NCBI GenBank assembly: GCA_902729315.2
Contig: LR746278.1
Span: 2,015,001 to 2,079,000, forward strand
Length of the DNA stretch: 64,000 nt
Origin: Spirodela intermedia
Taxonomy: Eukaryota; Streptophyta; Magnoliopsida; Alismatales; Araceae
Direction: 5' to 3'
Part shown: positions 12,419 through 23,491 of the stretch, piece by piece
Numbering within the stretch: position 1 is the first letter of the stretch
Layout: each line of letters begins with the position of its first letter
Notes under the pieces: generated by a model
Database searches by the model: none
Told to the model about the DNA's origin: nothing
Seen by the model: only the letters and a program-made list of their open reading frames with translations
Made by a program: the position numbers and the translations under genes

Positions 12419-12720
12419 TCTTCCCAAAGAAACTCTGCACGGGGCAACGAGACTTCGGTAGCATCAGTAGAAGATGATCTCGCATGTCGCATCGAGAAGC
12501 TAGGCCTTTCCCTCACCGGTGGCAAGAAGTTGCTGATACTCGACTTCAACGGATTGTTCATCCACACCGTCTTACTTGGTGACAGCATCAGCATTCCCAA
12601 CTCCTAGAAACCAAACTTTGTTGTCGGCTGAAAACATGGTAGGTGATGTGTTTCTTAGCTTGTTGAATGACAACAACCACCATGATGATGACGACAATGA
12701 TGATGATGATTTTCTTACTT

Positions 12721-13307
12721 TGTTGACAATGTTAGTCTATCATAGTTGACCCATTCGGGAGACGTGCGAGAGAAGTTCTCTTGTCTCAACCATTCGGGAG
12801 ATGTAAGAGATAGCTTCCTTGTTTGACTCACTCGGGAGGCATGCAAGGAGTAATAGGGCAGTGACACGGTACCCTTATGAGGTGGTTGTAGTTGTCACAT
12901 CTGAGATGTGTAGGCGTGACTACACGTAGATCGAGATACTTTCTTTTAAGGAGTAGTTATCTTTTTCTATTTTCTATAAATAGGGCATGTATTTTCCCTT
13001 TTTTGAGTACAATCATTTTTCTCTTGAGTCTATTCTCTTTCTTCGCCAACTCTATTTCTTTTCTTTGTATCTTTTCTCTCTTCTATTATAGGTGAAGTCC
13101 TTATAAAAAGAGATAAGAGTCTATTGTTGACTCTCTAATATATGAGTCATCTCAAGGGCATCAAGACGTGGATTATACTAGTGAAAGTCTTGTTCTCATC
13201 ATGATTCTTGATAACTTGGTGATTTCTCTTTTATTTGTTCTTATTGATATCTAGAAGTTGAGTTTTTATTATTATTGTGATACTATACTTACATATTTTC
13301 TCTTACA
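12721..13307 (+). repeat. 5' LTR of the copia element
   Basis: It begins TGTTGACAATG and ends TTACA. It aligns along its length to 17368-17963 with many substitutions and several indels, so the insertion is old. A TATA box (TATAAATAGG) lies near 12975-12984. Confidence 0.93.
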
Positions 13308-13309
13308 AG

Positions 13310-13321
13310 TGATATTAGAAT
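13310..13321 (+). other. Degenerate primer-binding site of the copia element
   Basis: TGATATTAGAAT directly follows the 5' LTR. Compared with the usual initiator-Met tRNA complement TGGTATCAGAGC it differs at four places, all G-to-A or C-to-T. Confidence 0.75.
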
Positions 13322-14790
13322 ATTGATTTATTTATTTCTAGATTTATTATTGCTTCTAAGGTGCATCTGACATCCAAAAGTTAGATAAGTCTTCTAACTT
13401 TAATATCTGAAAGTATCTTGTGTATGATGCGTCGTTACAGACTAACTTGTATAAAACTTTGAATAATTCAAAGTCAAACAAAATCAATGCTGATGATTAG
13501 GAGATAATAAAGAAGGCTGGAGGTTTTATTCATACATGTATGTCTGATTCGACTCTTCAACATGTCATGGATGAATCAAATCCAAAAGAACTCTAGAAGA
13601 AGTTGAAGAAATGATGTGCACCAAAGTTTATGATGTGTAAATTGACATTGAAGAAAAAGTTATTTGGGTTACACATGTCAGATGGAGATGATTTGATATC
13701 TCATATTGATTATTTTAATTAATTGTTGAATGACTTACTTCGTATAAAATTGAATTTTTCTAATGAGAACAAAATTATTATTTTATTTATTTCTCTCCCT
13801 GATTCATATGATCATCTTGTTACAACCTTATTGCATGATAGGACAACACCCATTCTTAAAGATGTTATTAACTCATTAATGAAGTATTATTATCAGAAGA
13901 AGGATATTGGTGAAGTTCATGGTGAAGGTTTATATGTAAAGGGTGGAAGAGAATGTGAAAGGCAAAAAGAGAAAAGATCTTTAAAAGATAAGAAGAGTCG
14001 ATTCAAGTCATGAACAAATTGGTTGAAAAATCAAACTTGTCATAAATATCATGAGAAAGGACACTTGTGAAGAGATTGTCCGAAGAACCAGAGTGATAAA
14101 ACAACAGAATGTGAATCTAGTTTAGTTAATGTTGTAAAGGTTGAGGATAGAGAAAATGGTGAAGTCTATTTTAGACTTGTTGCAATTGAAGAGTTGTCGA
14201 ACATATGGATTCTTGATACTAATTGTTCTTATCATATGTGTCCTAATGTTGACTAATTTGACTCATACAAGAGTGCAACATAAATTATTTTTATGGGAAA
14301 TAATATAGCTTACGAAGTTGTGAACATTGGTTTGGTGAAGGTTTAGATGTTTGATGGAGTGGTCCAAGAGTTTAGAAATGTTAGTCATGTTTCAGTATTA
14401 CACTAAAATTTAATTTTGCTTGGAGTATTAGAAATAAACGAATGTTGCTTTAAAGAAAAGAATAGGATTCTCAAGATTATAAAGGAATCATTTGTTGTGA
14501 TGAAGAGAAGACGTCAACAAATGAATATTTATAAACTTAAGTGGAATACTATTGTAGGTAGAACTTATGTTGCGACATCAGATGATTCTATGATTAATGA
14601 CATACTTTTATGGCACTTACGATTGAGTCATATGAGTAAGACAAGTATGCAGAAGTTATATGCACGAAGATTGCTACATAGTGTGAGAACTTGTAAATTG
14701 AATTTTTGTAAGTATTGTATCACGAGAAAATAATACAATGTGACATTCAAAATAGCGAAACATGATACGGGTGGTGTGCTGAATTATGTT

Positions 14791-15312
14791 CATTTAGATG
14801 TGTGTGGTCTGATTGATGTGATGTCGATAAGTGGTGCTCGATATTTTTTAACTTTTGTTGATGATTTTTTTATAAAAGTTTGAATATTCTTCTTGAAGCA
14901 TAGGTTTGAAGTATTTGTAAAGTTTAAGGCTTGGTGTGCCAAGGTAGAGAATCAGATAGGGAGAAAGATCAAAGTCTTACGGACTAACAATGGTACAGAA
15001 TTTAAGAATTCTAAATTTGATCAATTTTGTAATGAACATAACATTCAATGTCATTTAGATGTGTGTGGTCTGATTGATGTGATGTCGATAAGTGGTGCTC
15101 GATATTTTTTAACTTTTGTTGATGATTTTTTTATAAAAGTTTGAATATTCTTCTTGAAGCACATGTTTGAAGTATTTGTAAAGTTTAAGGCTTGGTGTGC
15201 CAAGGTAGAGAATCAGACGGGGAGAAAGATCAAAGTCTTACGGACTAACAATGGTACAGAATTTAAGAATTCTAAATTTGGTCAATTTTGTAATGAGCAT
15301 AACATTCAACGT
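14791..15312 (+). repeat. 261-bp tandem duplication in the copia integrase region
   Basis: Units 14791-15051 and 15052-15312 are nearly identical, with only about half a dozen differences. They start at CATTTAGATGTGTGTGG and include the KVLRTNNGTEFKN block. The period of 261 is exactly 87 codons, so the duplication keeps the frame. The two units are far more alike than the two LTRs, so the duplication looks younger than the insertion. Confidence 0.92.
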
Positions 15313-17356
15313 CATTATACGGTGAAGAAAACTCCGCAGCAAAATGGTGTTGCTGAACGAATGAACCACACGATTATTGATAGAGTACGGTGTTTACGGT
15401 TAAATGTCGACTTGTCCAAAAAAAATTGGACAGAAGTTATGAGTACGGTAATTTATTTGATGACTAAATCACTAAACTCTACTCTTTATGAGAAGGTTGT
15501 TGAAGAGATATGAATTGAAAATCATATTGACTATTCGAATTTATATATATTTGGATGTCTATGATATGTTCTTACACCTACTAATGAGAGATTGAAGTTG
15601 GATCCGAAGTCGAAGAAATGTGAAGAAAGTAGAAGGTTTAAGAATCTGATAATACTCAAGTTGTACACATAGCAAGACTAGAGGTGGAGATTGTGCAAAG
15701 TCCTAGTTCTGTTGTAAGTGAAGATCGAGATGTAGAATCATCAAATGTTCCTCATTATATTACCACTAGACGGAGTAGGCGTAAAGTAATGCCTCTTACT
15801 CATCTTGATGATTATGTTACTTTTGTATTATTTACAAGAGATGACCAGCCTATAATTTTTCAAGAGGCAATTAATTATCTTAAAAAAGAGAAGTGGATGT
15901 AGATGATGTTTGAGGAGCAAGCATCTTTAGACAAGAACCACACTTGAGAATGGATAGATCTTCTTATAGAGAAATGAGCTATTAGGTGCAAATAAGTGTA
16001 CAAGAAGAAGTCATCAATGATTGATGATAATCAGCCTCAATACAAGGCAAGACTTATTGCAAAAGACTTTACACAGAAGTAGAGAATTGATTACATAGAA
16101 ATGTTTTTACCTGTTGTGAAGCACACGTTTATTCGCTTGATATTAGTCATTGTCGCACATAAAAATACGAAGCTTGAGTAGTTAGATGTGAAGACGAAAT
16201 TCTTTCATGGAGATTTAGAAGAGACTATTTACATACAACAGTTAGAGAGTTTCATTGTGTAGGGGTTAGAATGTCTTATTTGTCAACTGAAGAAGTCTCT
16301 TTATGGTGTGAAGTATATATCAAGGTAATAGTATAAGAAGTTTGACTCTTATATGTTGAAGATTGACTTTACAATGTGTGATTTCAACTATTGTATTTAT
16401 ATGAGGACTTGTGATGATGGTTTTCTGATTATTTTGATGCTCTATGTTGATGATATACTCACTACTTCGAATAACTATGGTTGACTCAAAGGAGTTATTT
16501 TTCGAATGTGGTGAATTTGTTTGGCATGAGTAATGTTAAAATATTGATCACTCTTCTAGCTAGTCATTTCAAATTATCTATTACTCAGTGTTTGACATAT
16601 GAAAAAGATATTACTGAGATGAAACGAATTCCTTATATTAGTGTAGTTAGTTCTTTCATGTATGTTATAGTCTGTATCAAATTAAATATTGTTCATGTAG
16701 TTGGGCTCATGAGTAAGTTTATAAACAATCTAAGAAAGGAGCATTGAAGTGTAGTGAAGTAGATTCTCTGATATCTAAAGGATTCTTTAGATTTCGAAAT
16801 CCATTTTAACTGGCAAAGTTGTCTTTCTATTGTTGGTTTTATTGATATAAATTTTATCAAGAATTTAGATCATCAAAGATCTACGATGATATATATTTTT
16901 ACCATGACTGGTGGATGTGTCAACTGAAAGTCTACACTTCATACTACTGTTACATTATCTACAATTGAGGCAGAGTACATGACAACTACTGAAGCGACCA
17001 AGGAGGTCGTGTGATTGAAAGGATTATTAAGCAAACTTGAGATCTAACAAGGTGAAGTTTTTTTACATTGTGACAGTCAAAGTATTATTTGCTTAGCAAA
17101 GAATTAGGTCTATCATGCACGATCTAAATATATTAATATGTGGTATCATAAGATCTATGAGTTGGTGGATTCTAAAGATATCTCTCTAGAAAAGATTCAC
17201 ACGAAGGAGAATGTTGTGGATATGTTGACAAAAGTTGTCATATTGAATAAGTTCAAATATTATTTGAATTTGATTCATGTTATAGATATCTTATAGAAGG
17301 TGGAGAACTTGCAGTATAGACGAACATTAACTCCGGATGCAATGATGATGGCTGTC

Positions 17357-17367
17357 AAGGTAGAGTT
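17357..17367 (+). other. Polypurine tract of the copia element
   Basis: A purine-rich AAGGTAGAGTT abuts the 3' LTR start TGTTGG, as in the usual copia AAGGTGGAGATTGTTGG. A second AAGGTGGAGAA copy lies about 70 bases upstream. Confidence 0.7.
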
Positions 17368-17963
17368 TGTTGGTGGTGTCAGTCCATCATGGCTACCCAT
17401 TCGAGAGATGTACGAGAGAAGCTCTCCCATCTCAACTATTTGAGAGGTGTAAGAGAGCTCTCCCATCTAACTCGCTCGAAAGGCATGTGAAGAGTAAGGA
17501 GGTGGTGACATAGTGGTCACGTCGACCCTTATGACCTGTTATGAGGGTCATGTAGAGAGAAAGAATGAGGGTGGTTGTAGCCGTTATATTTGATATGTAT
17601 AGGCATAACTACATGTAAATCGAGATGCTTCTTTTTAGAGAGTAATTATATTTTTCTATTTTTTATAAATAGGACATATATTTCCTCTTCTTTGATTATG
17701 ATGGATGACTATTTCTCTCTTGAGTCTATTCTTTTTCTCTATCAACTCTATTCCTTTTCTTGATATCTTCTCTTTCGTCTATTACAAGTGAAGTCTTTAT
17801 AGAAGGAAATAAGAGTTCATTATTGACTCTCTAGTGTGTGAGTCATCTCGAGGGCATCGAGACGTGAATTAGAAGTACTTAGTGAAAGTCTTGTTCTCAT
17901 TGATATTTAGAAATTGAGTTTTCATTGTTATTGAGATTCTATACTTACATATTTTCTCTTACA
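17368..17963 (+). repeat. 3' LTR of the copia element
   Basis: Partner of 12721-13307. It keeps the TATAAATAGG box but lacks a stretch of about 40 bases near the end and carries an extra segment near its middle. It is followed by the target duplication TACTT. Confidence 0.93.
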
Positions 17964-18977
17964 TACTTTGTTGCGCATCTATTGGCTCCTTCTTGTCCTT
18001 CTCTGTCAACATCTGAGCTAGTCTTCAAGCGCCCTTTCTACGCCAACTTCCTTTGCTTCTGCTTCAAGAGCTTTGATGTAGTCGTCTGGTCATCTGTGGC
18101 AAGGTGCGTGCTGCTTCTCCTGTTCTACAGATGCGAAACATAAGAGGCTCTGCCGATTCTTGTCCTCACTGATAACTTAATGGGTGTTCCTCTTCCCAGG
18201 TGGAACCTGATGGGCATCATTGAGTGTGTCATGGGGGGCCTGGCAGACCGCCTCCTCTTCATCTGGGTGAGCCCTGGCCCTGCCGATAGAGTCGAACTCT
18301 CCCTCTGTGCCACTGGAAGGCTGAGTGTTCTCTCTCTCTCTCTCTCTCTGTGGCGCCGCAGGATTAGAGCAACTGCACGGACACGGGGTTCAAGACGTTG
18401 GAGAGGGGCGAAAAGCCCCTGTTCTTAAATGAGCTGAGGAAGCTTTGGGATGAGCGACGGAGCTTCTCTGAAAAGAACACCCTGCTCGTCGACTACAAGC
18501 CTCTGCTCAACCCGGTGAGCAGCCGCACGCTCTCTCTTCACCTCTCCTCCGGCCGACTTATGGCAAGCGCTGACTCGATCTCCTCCTGCAGCCCAACACC
18601 GGCATATTTCCCAGCCCCTACGACGTGAGCCAAACCGAGGACGCCGAACTAGGCGAGTTCCTTCTCTCCCCTCACCTTCTCGTATGTGCTTCCTCGCTCC
18701 ATTTCTCGTGACCCTAGTTCACCCCTCGTGCGCTGCAGGACCAGACGGGGAAATGAGGACCTTTCTTGAAGGCCTAGCTGCGGCGGAAACGGAGGTGCCA
18801 TCCTACGTCGCCTCTCACCGTCTTGGGCAGGAACCCATCACCGCAGTGCACCCCGACTGGAAGTTCTACTCCCGTGTGCTCCGTTCGGCTGGCGCGAGCT
18901 CCACCCGGCCCTCGGCGGAGCCTCCGACGCGCCGTAAAACGGGAAACGTCCGCGCGTCCCCTCGGAGCAAAACTTAG

Positions 18978-19139
18978 TTTCATGGGCTTAGCTATCTTTT
19001 GCGCAGTGTATTCTCCCTAATCTCGTGCAAGCAACTACTCGTCTATAAGGTGTGTGTTTCTTCATACTATGTCTCTCTTTCTCCCTATTACTCATCGTAG
19101 ATGCATGCTGCATTGTCCTGAACAACTGGTATCAAAGCC
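18978..19139 (+). mobile_element. LTR-retroelement remnant with primer-binding site
   Basis: TGGTATCAAAGCC at 19127-19139 is a one-mismatch copy of the initiator-Met tRNA primer site and follows a CA end at 19124, as at the inner edge of a 5' LTR. The possible LTR body upstream is short (at most about 150 bases before the phosphatase exon), which would suit a TRIM-like element or a truncated LTR. No partner LTR was found. Confidence 0.45.
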
Positions 19140-19436
19140 TTTGATTCTATAATACTTGTTCTTGGTGTGCTTCAAGAAGATCCAATACTTTCTATGCGTT
19201 TGGCTTGAACCAAGGTGACATGAAATCAAGAAGATTGATCCAACTTGATAGCTAGATAAGATGATAAAATTTGAGATCCAAAGACCTCGTGGCATTTTTG
19301 TTAGTGGATTGCAGGAATGTTGTGGAACTTTGCTAAAAGGGTTTAATGGATGTCATTTTAAGTGGATTTTTTTTTTTTGAGTTGGACCATTTTGGTTACC
19401 AAAATATTGCTCAATCATAATTATATTTTACCAAAA
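19140..19436. other. Spacer after the primer-site remnant
   Basis: No gene or clear element end is seen. It contains a T-rich run near 19369. Confidence 0.3.
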
Positions 19437-19938
19437 TAGTGGGAGTAAGATTAAAAAGAGGGATTCCATAATGTGGGAGACTATAATCTGAATAAAATAA
19501 TTCATTACTCCACTAATTATACATGATGAAATTTTATGGTGATATTATTGACCTTTAAAAAATTGACGGGAAAATTATCTCATTGATGGTATTGTGGTTT
19601 CTCCATAAAAAATAAAATAAAAATTCTTATTTTGTGATGGCTAAAAAATAAATAACTAGAGCACGTTGTTGCTAAAAAATAATTATTTTTTTCAGTGTCT
19701 ACCAATCTCTAAAGTGCTAGCGTTCATCTCTTTACTTTGGCATGTGATATTCATAGTAAATCATTAGTTCAAAAAAATTATTGTTCACACATCCAGAAGG
19801 GATGCATTCATAAATATCATCAAAATAGGCCTAATATGGAATTAAATTGAGGTTTCTGAAATAATAGTGATTAAACTTCATGCCAATTAGTCAGTATTGG
19901 GCCTGGCCCATTCCAATCCAATTGAGGCCGGGCGGATC
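19437..19938 (+). repeat. Better-preserved duplicate of the segment at 5560-6050
   Basis: Same-orientation homologue of 5560-6050; this copy keeps G and C where the other has A and T, including GGGCCTGGCCCA. It lies about 0.8 kb upstream of the second GT47 gene, whereas its partner lies 3.4 kb downstream of the first. Confidence 0.7.
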
Positions 19939-20039
19939 CAGCCTTAACCGGTACCGGACAAGGTCCACGTTGGACCACAACTCAGACCAGAATATCCCAG
20001 TCTGGACGAGCCATAAACGGTCTGAACCGGCCATAACTA

Positions 20040-20121
20040 ATCCGTACCCGACCAGACGGGCGAACCCGGCCGAGTTCAATCCGTACCCGACCAGAACAGG
20101 GGCGAATCCGGAACGAGTTCA
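20040..20121 (+). repeat. Two-unit GC-rich tandem repeat
   Basis: Units of 39 and 43 bases both start ATCCGTACCCGACCAGA and end CGAGTTCA. They lie within a GC-rich block upstream of the second GT47 gene. Confidence 0.7.
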
Positions 20122-20718
20122 AAGAAGTCGGCCGGGTTAACTCGCACCCCCCGCCAACTGTTGGAGAGTCCTTCCCCTCTCTCTCTCTGTATCTTCCCCT
20201 TTCTGTCGGTCACCGACGCCGCCGTTACTGATAGCGCTATTATGCCGGTGGGTCCCTTGTCACGGGAAACAGTCCTCAAATTGTATACAATTACGATTAA
20301 GCCACTGACGGTGCAGAGCTTCGCTCTTGTTGCCCTGCAATGGCGTTCTGAGGGAGACGAGATCGACAATTCCTAACCGGACAGAGTTCGAAGGCGAAGG
20401 GCGTCCAAAGGACTCATCTCCTTCTGTAAGTCTCCTTCTTTGATTTCTGGGTTGGTTCAAGATCCACCTCCTCTGGATCTGTTTCGTCCCTCTAACCGAG
20501 ATTTGCACTCGTGCTGCCGGCGGCATTTCTCTACCTGGATGTTATACCTTCTTCTTGAGCGTGCATCTCGGATTTCTAGTCAAATGTCTGTGTGAAGTGC
20601 CGACCTCTCCTCGGATCTTCATCTTCACTTCCTTTTTCCCTCAATTGGCGATGGTGCAGGATTTGGGTGAGATCCTCGCGATAATCTGGCTCCCGAGTCG
20701 TTCGTCGTCTAGCCGAGC

Positions 20719-22894
20719 ATGCTCGGAATTCAGAAAGACTCCGCTCAATTGCCTACGCTATGCCATCCTGGAGTCAGAGTCCTCGCCTTGGCGACGGCAT
20801 TGATTGCGTTCGCCGTGCTGGCGTTTCAGAACTCCGAAATCTCCCCTGGAAGCCTTCCGTCGGTGCTGCTTCCCTCAATTGAGAATGGGAGCATACCAAG
20901 CCCCTTTGCGATGGAAAAACCTGCAGATCCGGGAAGAAATTCCTCCGTCCCTGGTTCTGTCTCTCCGCCGCTCGAGCACAGGAAAGTTAATGCCAGTTCG
21001 GAGTCGGAGATTGTTAGAGGCTCGGACAACAGTTCTCATATCGTCGAAGCTACAAAGAGGAAAACCACGAACCAGACCACTGCCACTGCAGAGGAGATGG
21101 AAGCTTCCAGCTGTGAGGTAGGAATGATTCCCGCAGTCAGTAGGAAAACGAGGACCGATCCACTGTCGATACCAGAGATGAACCAGATATTGTCAGATAA
21201 TCGTCGATCGTCTTGTTCGATGGTAATATTCTTCCGCAGAAACCTTGGCGCAGTTTCCAGGGAATTTTTCTTTCAATACGAAGGGATTCAGCCCCCTCTT
21301 TTCCCCTGATATGCCCCGCAGGTTCCCCGGTGGTCTTCTAAAACTGATCTGCAGATTCTACGCGCAAGGAGAGAGATAGAGAACGCCCCCATTGTAGAGA
21401 AGGATCCAGAACTCTACGCGCCCGCTTTCAGGAATATTTCCATGTTTAAGAGGTAGGAATCCGGTTCTGCGCATACTTTCTGTTCATCAACGATAACACA
21501 GTCCCTCTTTGACTTCTCTGGATCTCCATAACGTGATCTGCTTGGATTTCTGCGGAGACCTCTCTCAAGATAATATATCTGGTGTTGGACTTCATGATTT
21601 GGACGTATGTGGTTCATCGAATCTGCTCTTAAAGAAGAATTGGGTAAGAAATCGAGATTCATACCGAAGTAGATGGATGATCATCAGAGGCGAATGAAAC
21701 ATTCCTTCCCGTCTTGAAACAGCTGGTCTATCTGAAAAAAGAAGGCTAACAGAGTGAACCATTCCAGGAGCTATGAATTGATGGAGAAGACGCTCAAAGT
21801 GTACGTCTACAAGGAGGGGGAGAAGCCCATCTTCCACAGCCCCCAACTCACTGGGATTTACTCCTCCGAGGGCTGGTTCATGAAGAACATGGAAGGAAGC
21901 ACGCGATTCCGCGTGGAGGACCCCACCAAGGCCCACCTCTTCTACATCCCCTTCAGCTCCAAGATCCTCCGGGAGAAGCTCTTCTTCCCTGGTTCCCACC
22001 GCAAATATATAATCCAGTACTTGAAGGACTATGTCGCCACCATCGCCGGCAAGTACCCCTTCTGGAACAGGACCGGCGGTGCCGACCACTTCTTCGCCGC
22101 CTGCCATGACTGGGTGCGCTTCCTGCTCCCTGCTCTCACTCTCCTTCCCCCTCAAAAAACACATCACATATTCAATCCCTCACTCTGTTCTGCACCATCC
22201 GACGCAGGCACCAGCGGAGACGCAAGAAGTGATGGGGAAGACGATCAGAGCCCTCTGCAACGCCAATCTCGCCAGAATGTACGAGCTGGGGAAGGACGTC
22301 ACCCTGCCGGAGGCGAACGTCCACGACTCGAAGAACCCTATGCAGGGCTCCGGCGGCAGATCCGCCGGCGAGAGGCCCGTCCTCGCCTTCTTCGCCGGGA
22401 AGATGCACGGCCACCTGCGGCCATTGCTGCTGCAGCAATGGCGGAACAGAGACAACGACATCAAGGTCTTCGGCCCGCTGGGTCGCGGAGCGAGGAAGCA
22501 GAACGCCACCATGTCCTACGCCGAGTACATGAGGAGCAGCAGGTACTGCATCTGCCCTAGGGGCTACGAGGTGCACAGCCCCAGAGTGGTGGAGGCCATC
22601 TTCTACCAGTGCGTGCCGGCGATCATCTCCGACAACTTCGTGCCGCCTCTCTTCGAGGTGCTCAACTGGGAGGCCTTCTCCGTGGTAGTGGCGGAGAAGG
22701 ACGTCCCGAGGTTGAAGGAGATCCTCCTATCCATTCCCGAGAAGAAGTACTTGGCCCTGCAGGCCGGCGTGAGAGGCGTGCGCAGGCACTTCCTCTGGCA
22801 CAATATGCCGGAGAGGTACGACGCCTTCCACATGACCCTCCACTCCGTCTGGTTCAACAGGGTCTTCCAGTTCAAGCCCCGCTTATTGCAATAA
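20719..22894 (+). CDS. GT47 exostosin-family glycosyltransferase (copy 2)
   Basis: Paralogue of the gene at 234-2167, with the same probable role as a Golgi type II glycosyltransferase acting on cell-wall or secreted glycans. Exons are 20719-21222, 21322-21452, 21768-22113 and 22208-22894, encoding 555 residues. The membrane anchor is at about residues 23-39 (LALATALIAFAVLAF). The exostosin domain begins at SYELMEKTLKVYVY and keeps FMKNMEG, NRTGGADHF, KDVTLPEANV, CPRGYE, ISDNFVPPLFEV and NWEAFSVV. Exon 2 is 131 nt in both copies and the intron phases are identical, which supports duplication of a whole gene. The N-terminal stem and the segment after the HDW motif differ most. The ATG chosen is the one that places a short tail before the anchor. 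The gene appears intact; its substrate cannot be inferred. Confidence 0.93.
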
Positions 22895-23491
22895 ACCCCC
22901 CGTGAAAAATAAAAAATTCAAATCAATATTAGATAATATCATGTTATTCACAGATGACCACTAATGTAATTATTACGTGTTTTTACCCCCAATTTTCCTC
23001 ACGCACGAGATTATTTTAATATTATTATTAATTATTAATGTTAGGAGGGGAATTTTCAAATTAAAGGAAAAAACTCCTCTTTGCAGCTGCCGACGCCGGG
23101 ATTGGCCGGTGACGTCAGCCCCCAGGAATCTAGGCGCGCCCTATAACACGGACAACGATGATTTTCGCGATTGGGCCTACAAAAAACGATGCGATTAACG
23201 GGACGTCTGGAATGCCACGTGTCGCAATCGCACTGTCTTGACATCAGTCCAAGAAACGGGGCGCATGTTAAAAAAATCCAGCGCAGGATAGCATGCTCGT
23301 GCCATTAGCCGATGGCACGCTGCTTGGAAACAACGATAGAGGCAGGGGGGTAAGCTCCCAGCTGAAGCGGCCGCCTGCTGCAGCAGCGACCTGCGCTCTC
23401 GCGCGCGTCTCCGGCGAGATTCTTCGTGTAGATCCATGAAACGGAGGCGCGCAGGGAATTAGATCTCGGCTGTGGATCCTGTTTATCTGCC
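22895..23491. other. Intergenic region between GT47 copy 2 and the next gene
   Basis: An AT-rich 3' flank passes into a GC-rich block from about 23085 that should hold the promoter and 5' UTR of the following gene. No clear TATA box is seen. Confidence 0.4.

Larger units (their letters stand above)
12721..17963 (+). mobile_element. Complete but inactive Ty1/copia LTR retrotransposon
   Basis: It is 5243 bp, bounded by TG...CA long terminal repeats and a perfect 5-bp target duplication TACTT (12716-12720 and 17964-17968). The internal order gag, protease, integrase, RT, RNase H is the copia order. Visible remnants are: a zinc knuckle at about 14038-14079 with one Cys turned to Tyr; protease active site DTN instead of D(S/T)G at 14215-14223; the gag-pre-integrase block HLRLSHMSKTSMQKL at about 14610-14660; integrase TNNGTEFKNSKF and TPQQNGVAERMNHTI; RT YVDDIL near 16443; and RNase H STIEAEYM near 16965. 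Stops abound, many at places where Gln or Trp is expected. It cannot move on its own. It is inserted in an intron of the phosphatase pseudogene. Confidence 0.95.
12419..18977 (+). pseudogene. FCP1/NIF-like HAD phosphatase pseudogene split by a copia element
   Basis: Exon pieces match plant HAD-superfamily proteins with an FCP1/NLI-interacting-factor (CTD-phosphatase-like) domain. The first open block (12419 to about 12578) holds GKKLLILDFNGLF with the nucleophile motif. Later exons are 18022-18103 (VFKRPFYANFLCFCF, FDVVVWSS), 18200-18266, 18362-18514 (CTDTGFKTLE, LRKLWD), 18592-18652 (NTGIFPSPYD) and 18739-18977 (GPDGEMRTFLEGLA, HPDWKFYSRVL). The phases join. A donor at 12578/12579 with the acceptor before 18022 restores VFKRPF, so the element sits in an intron. 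The gene is broken by a TAG at 18365-18367, where the family has Gln in WDQ; a single C-to-T from CAG explains it. The second acidic motif also looks shortened (LLVDYKPLLNP). The join before 18739 needs a GC donor. The true 5' end is not found. Confidence 0.8.

Noticed and set aside
12259-12600. 113-codon minus-strand open frame
   Set aside because: The plus strand of the same bases encodes the HAD nucleophile block GKKLLILDFNGLF, continued by family exons downstream, so the minus frame is a shadow.
14893-15513. Two separate integrase genes
   Set aside because: They are the two units of a 261-bp tandem duplication inside one dead copia element, not independent genes.
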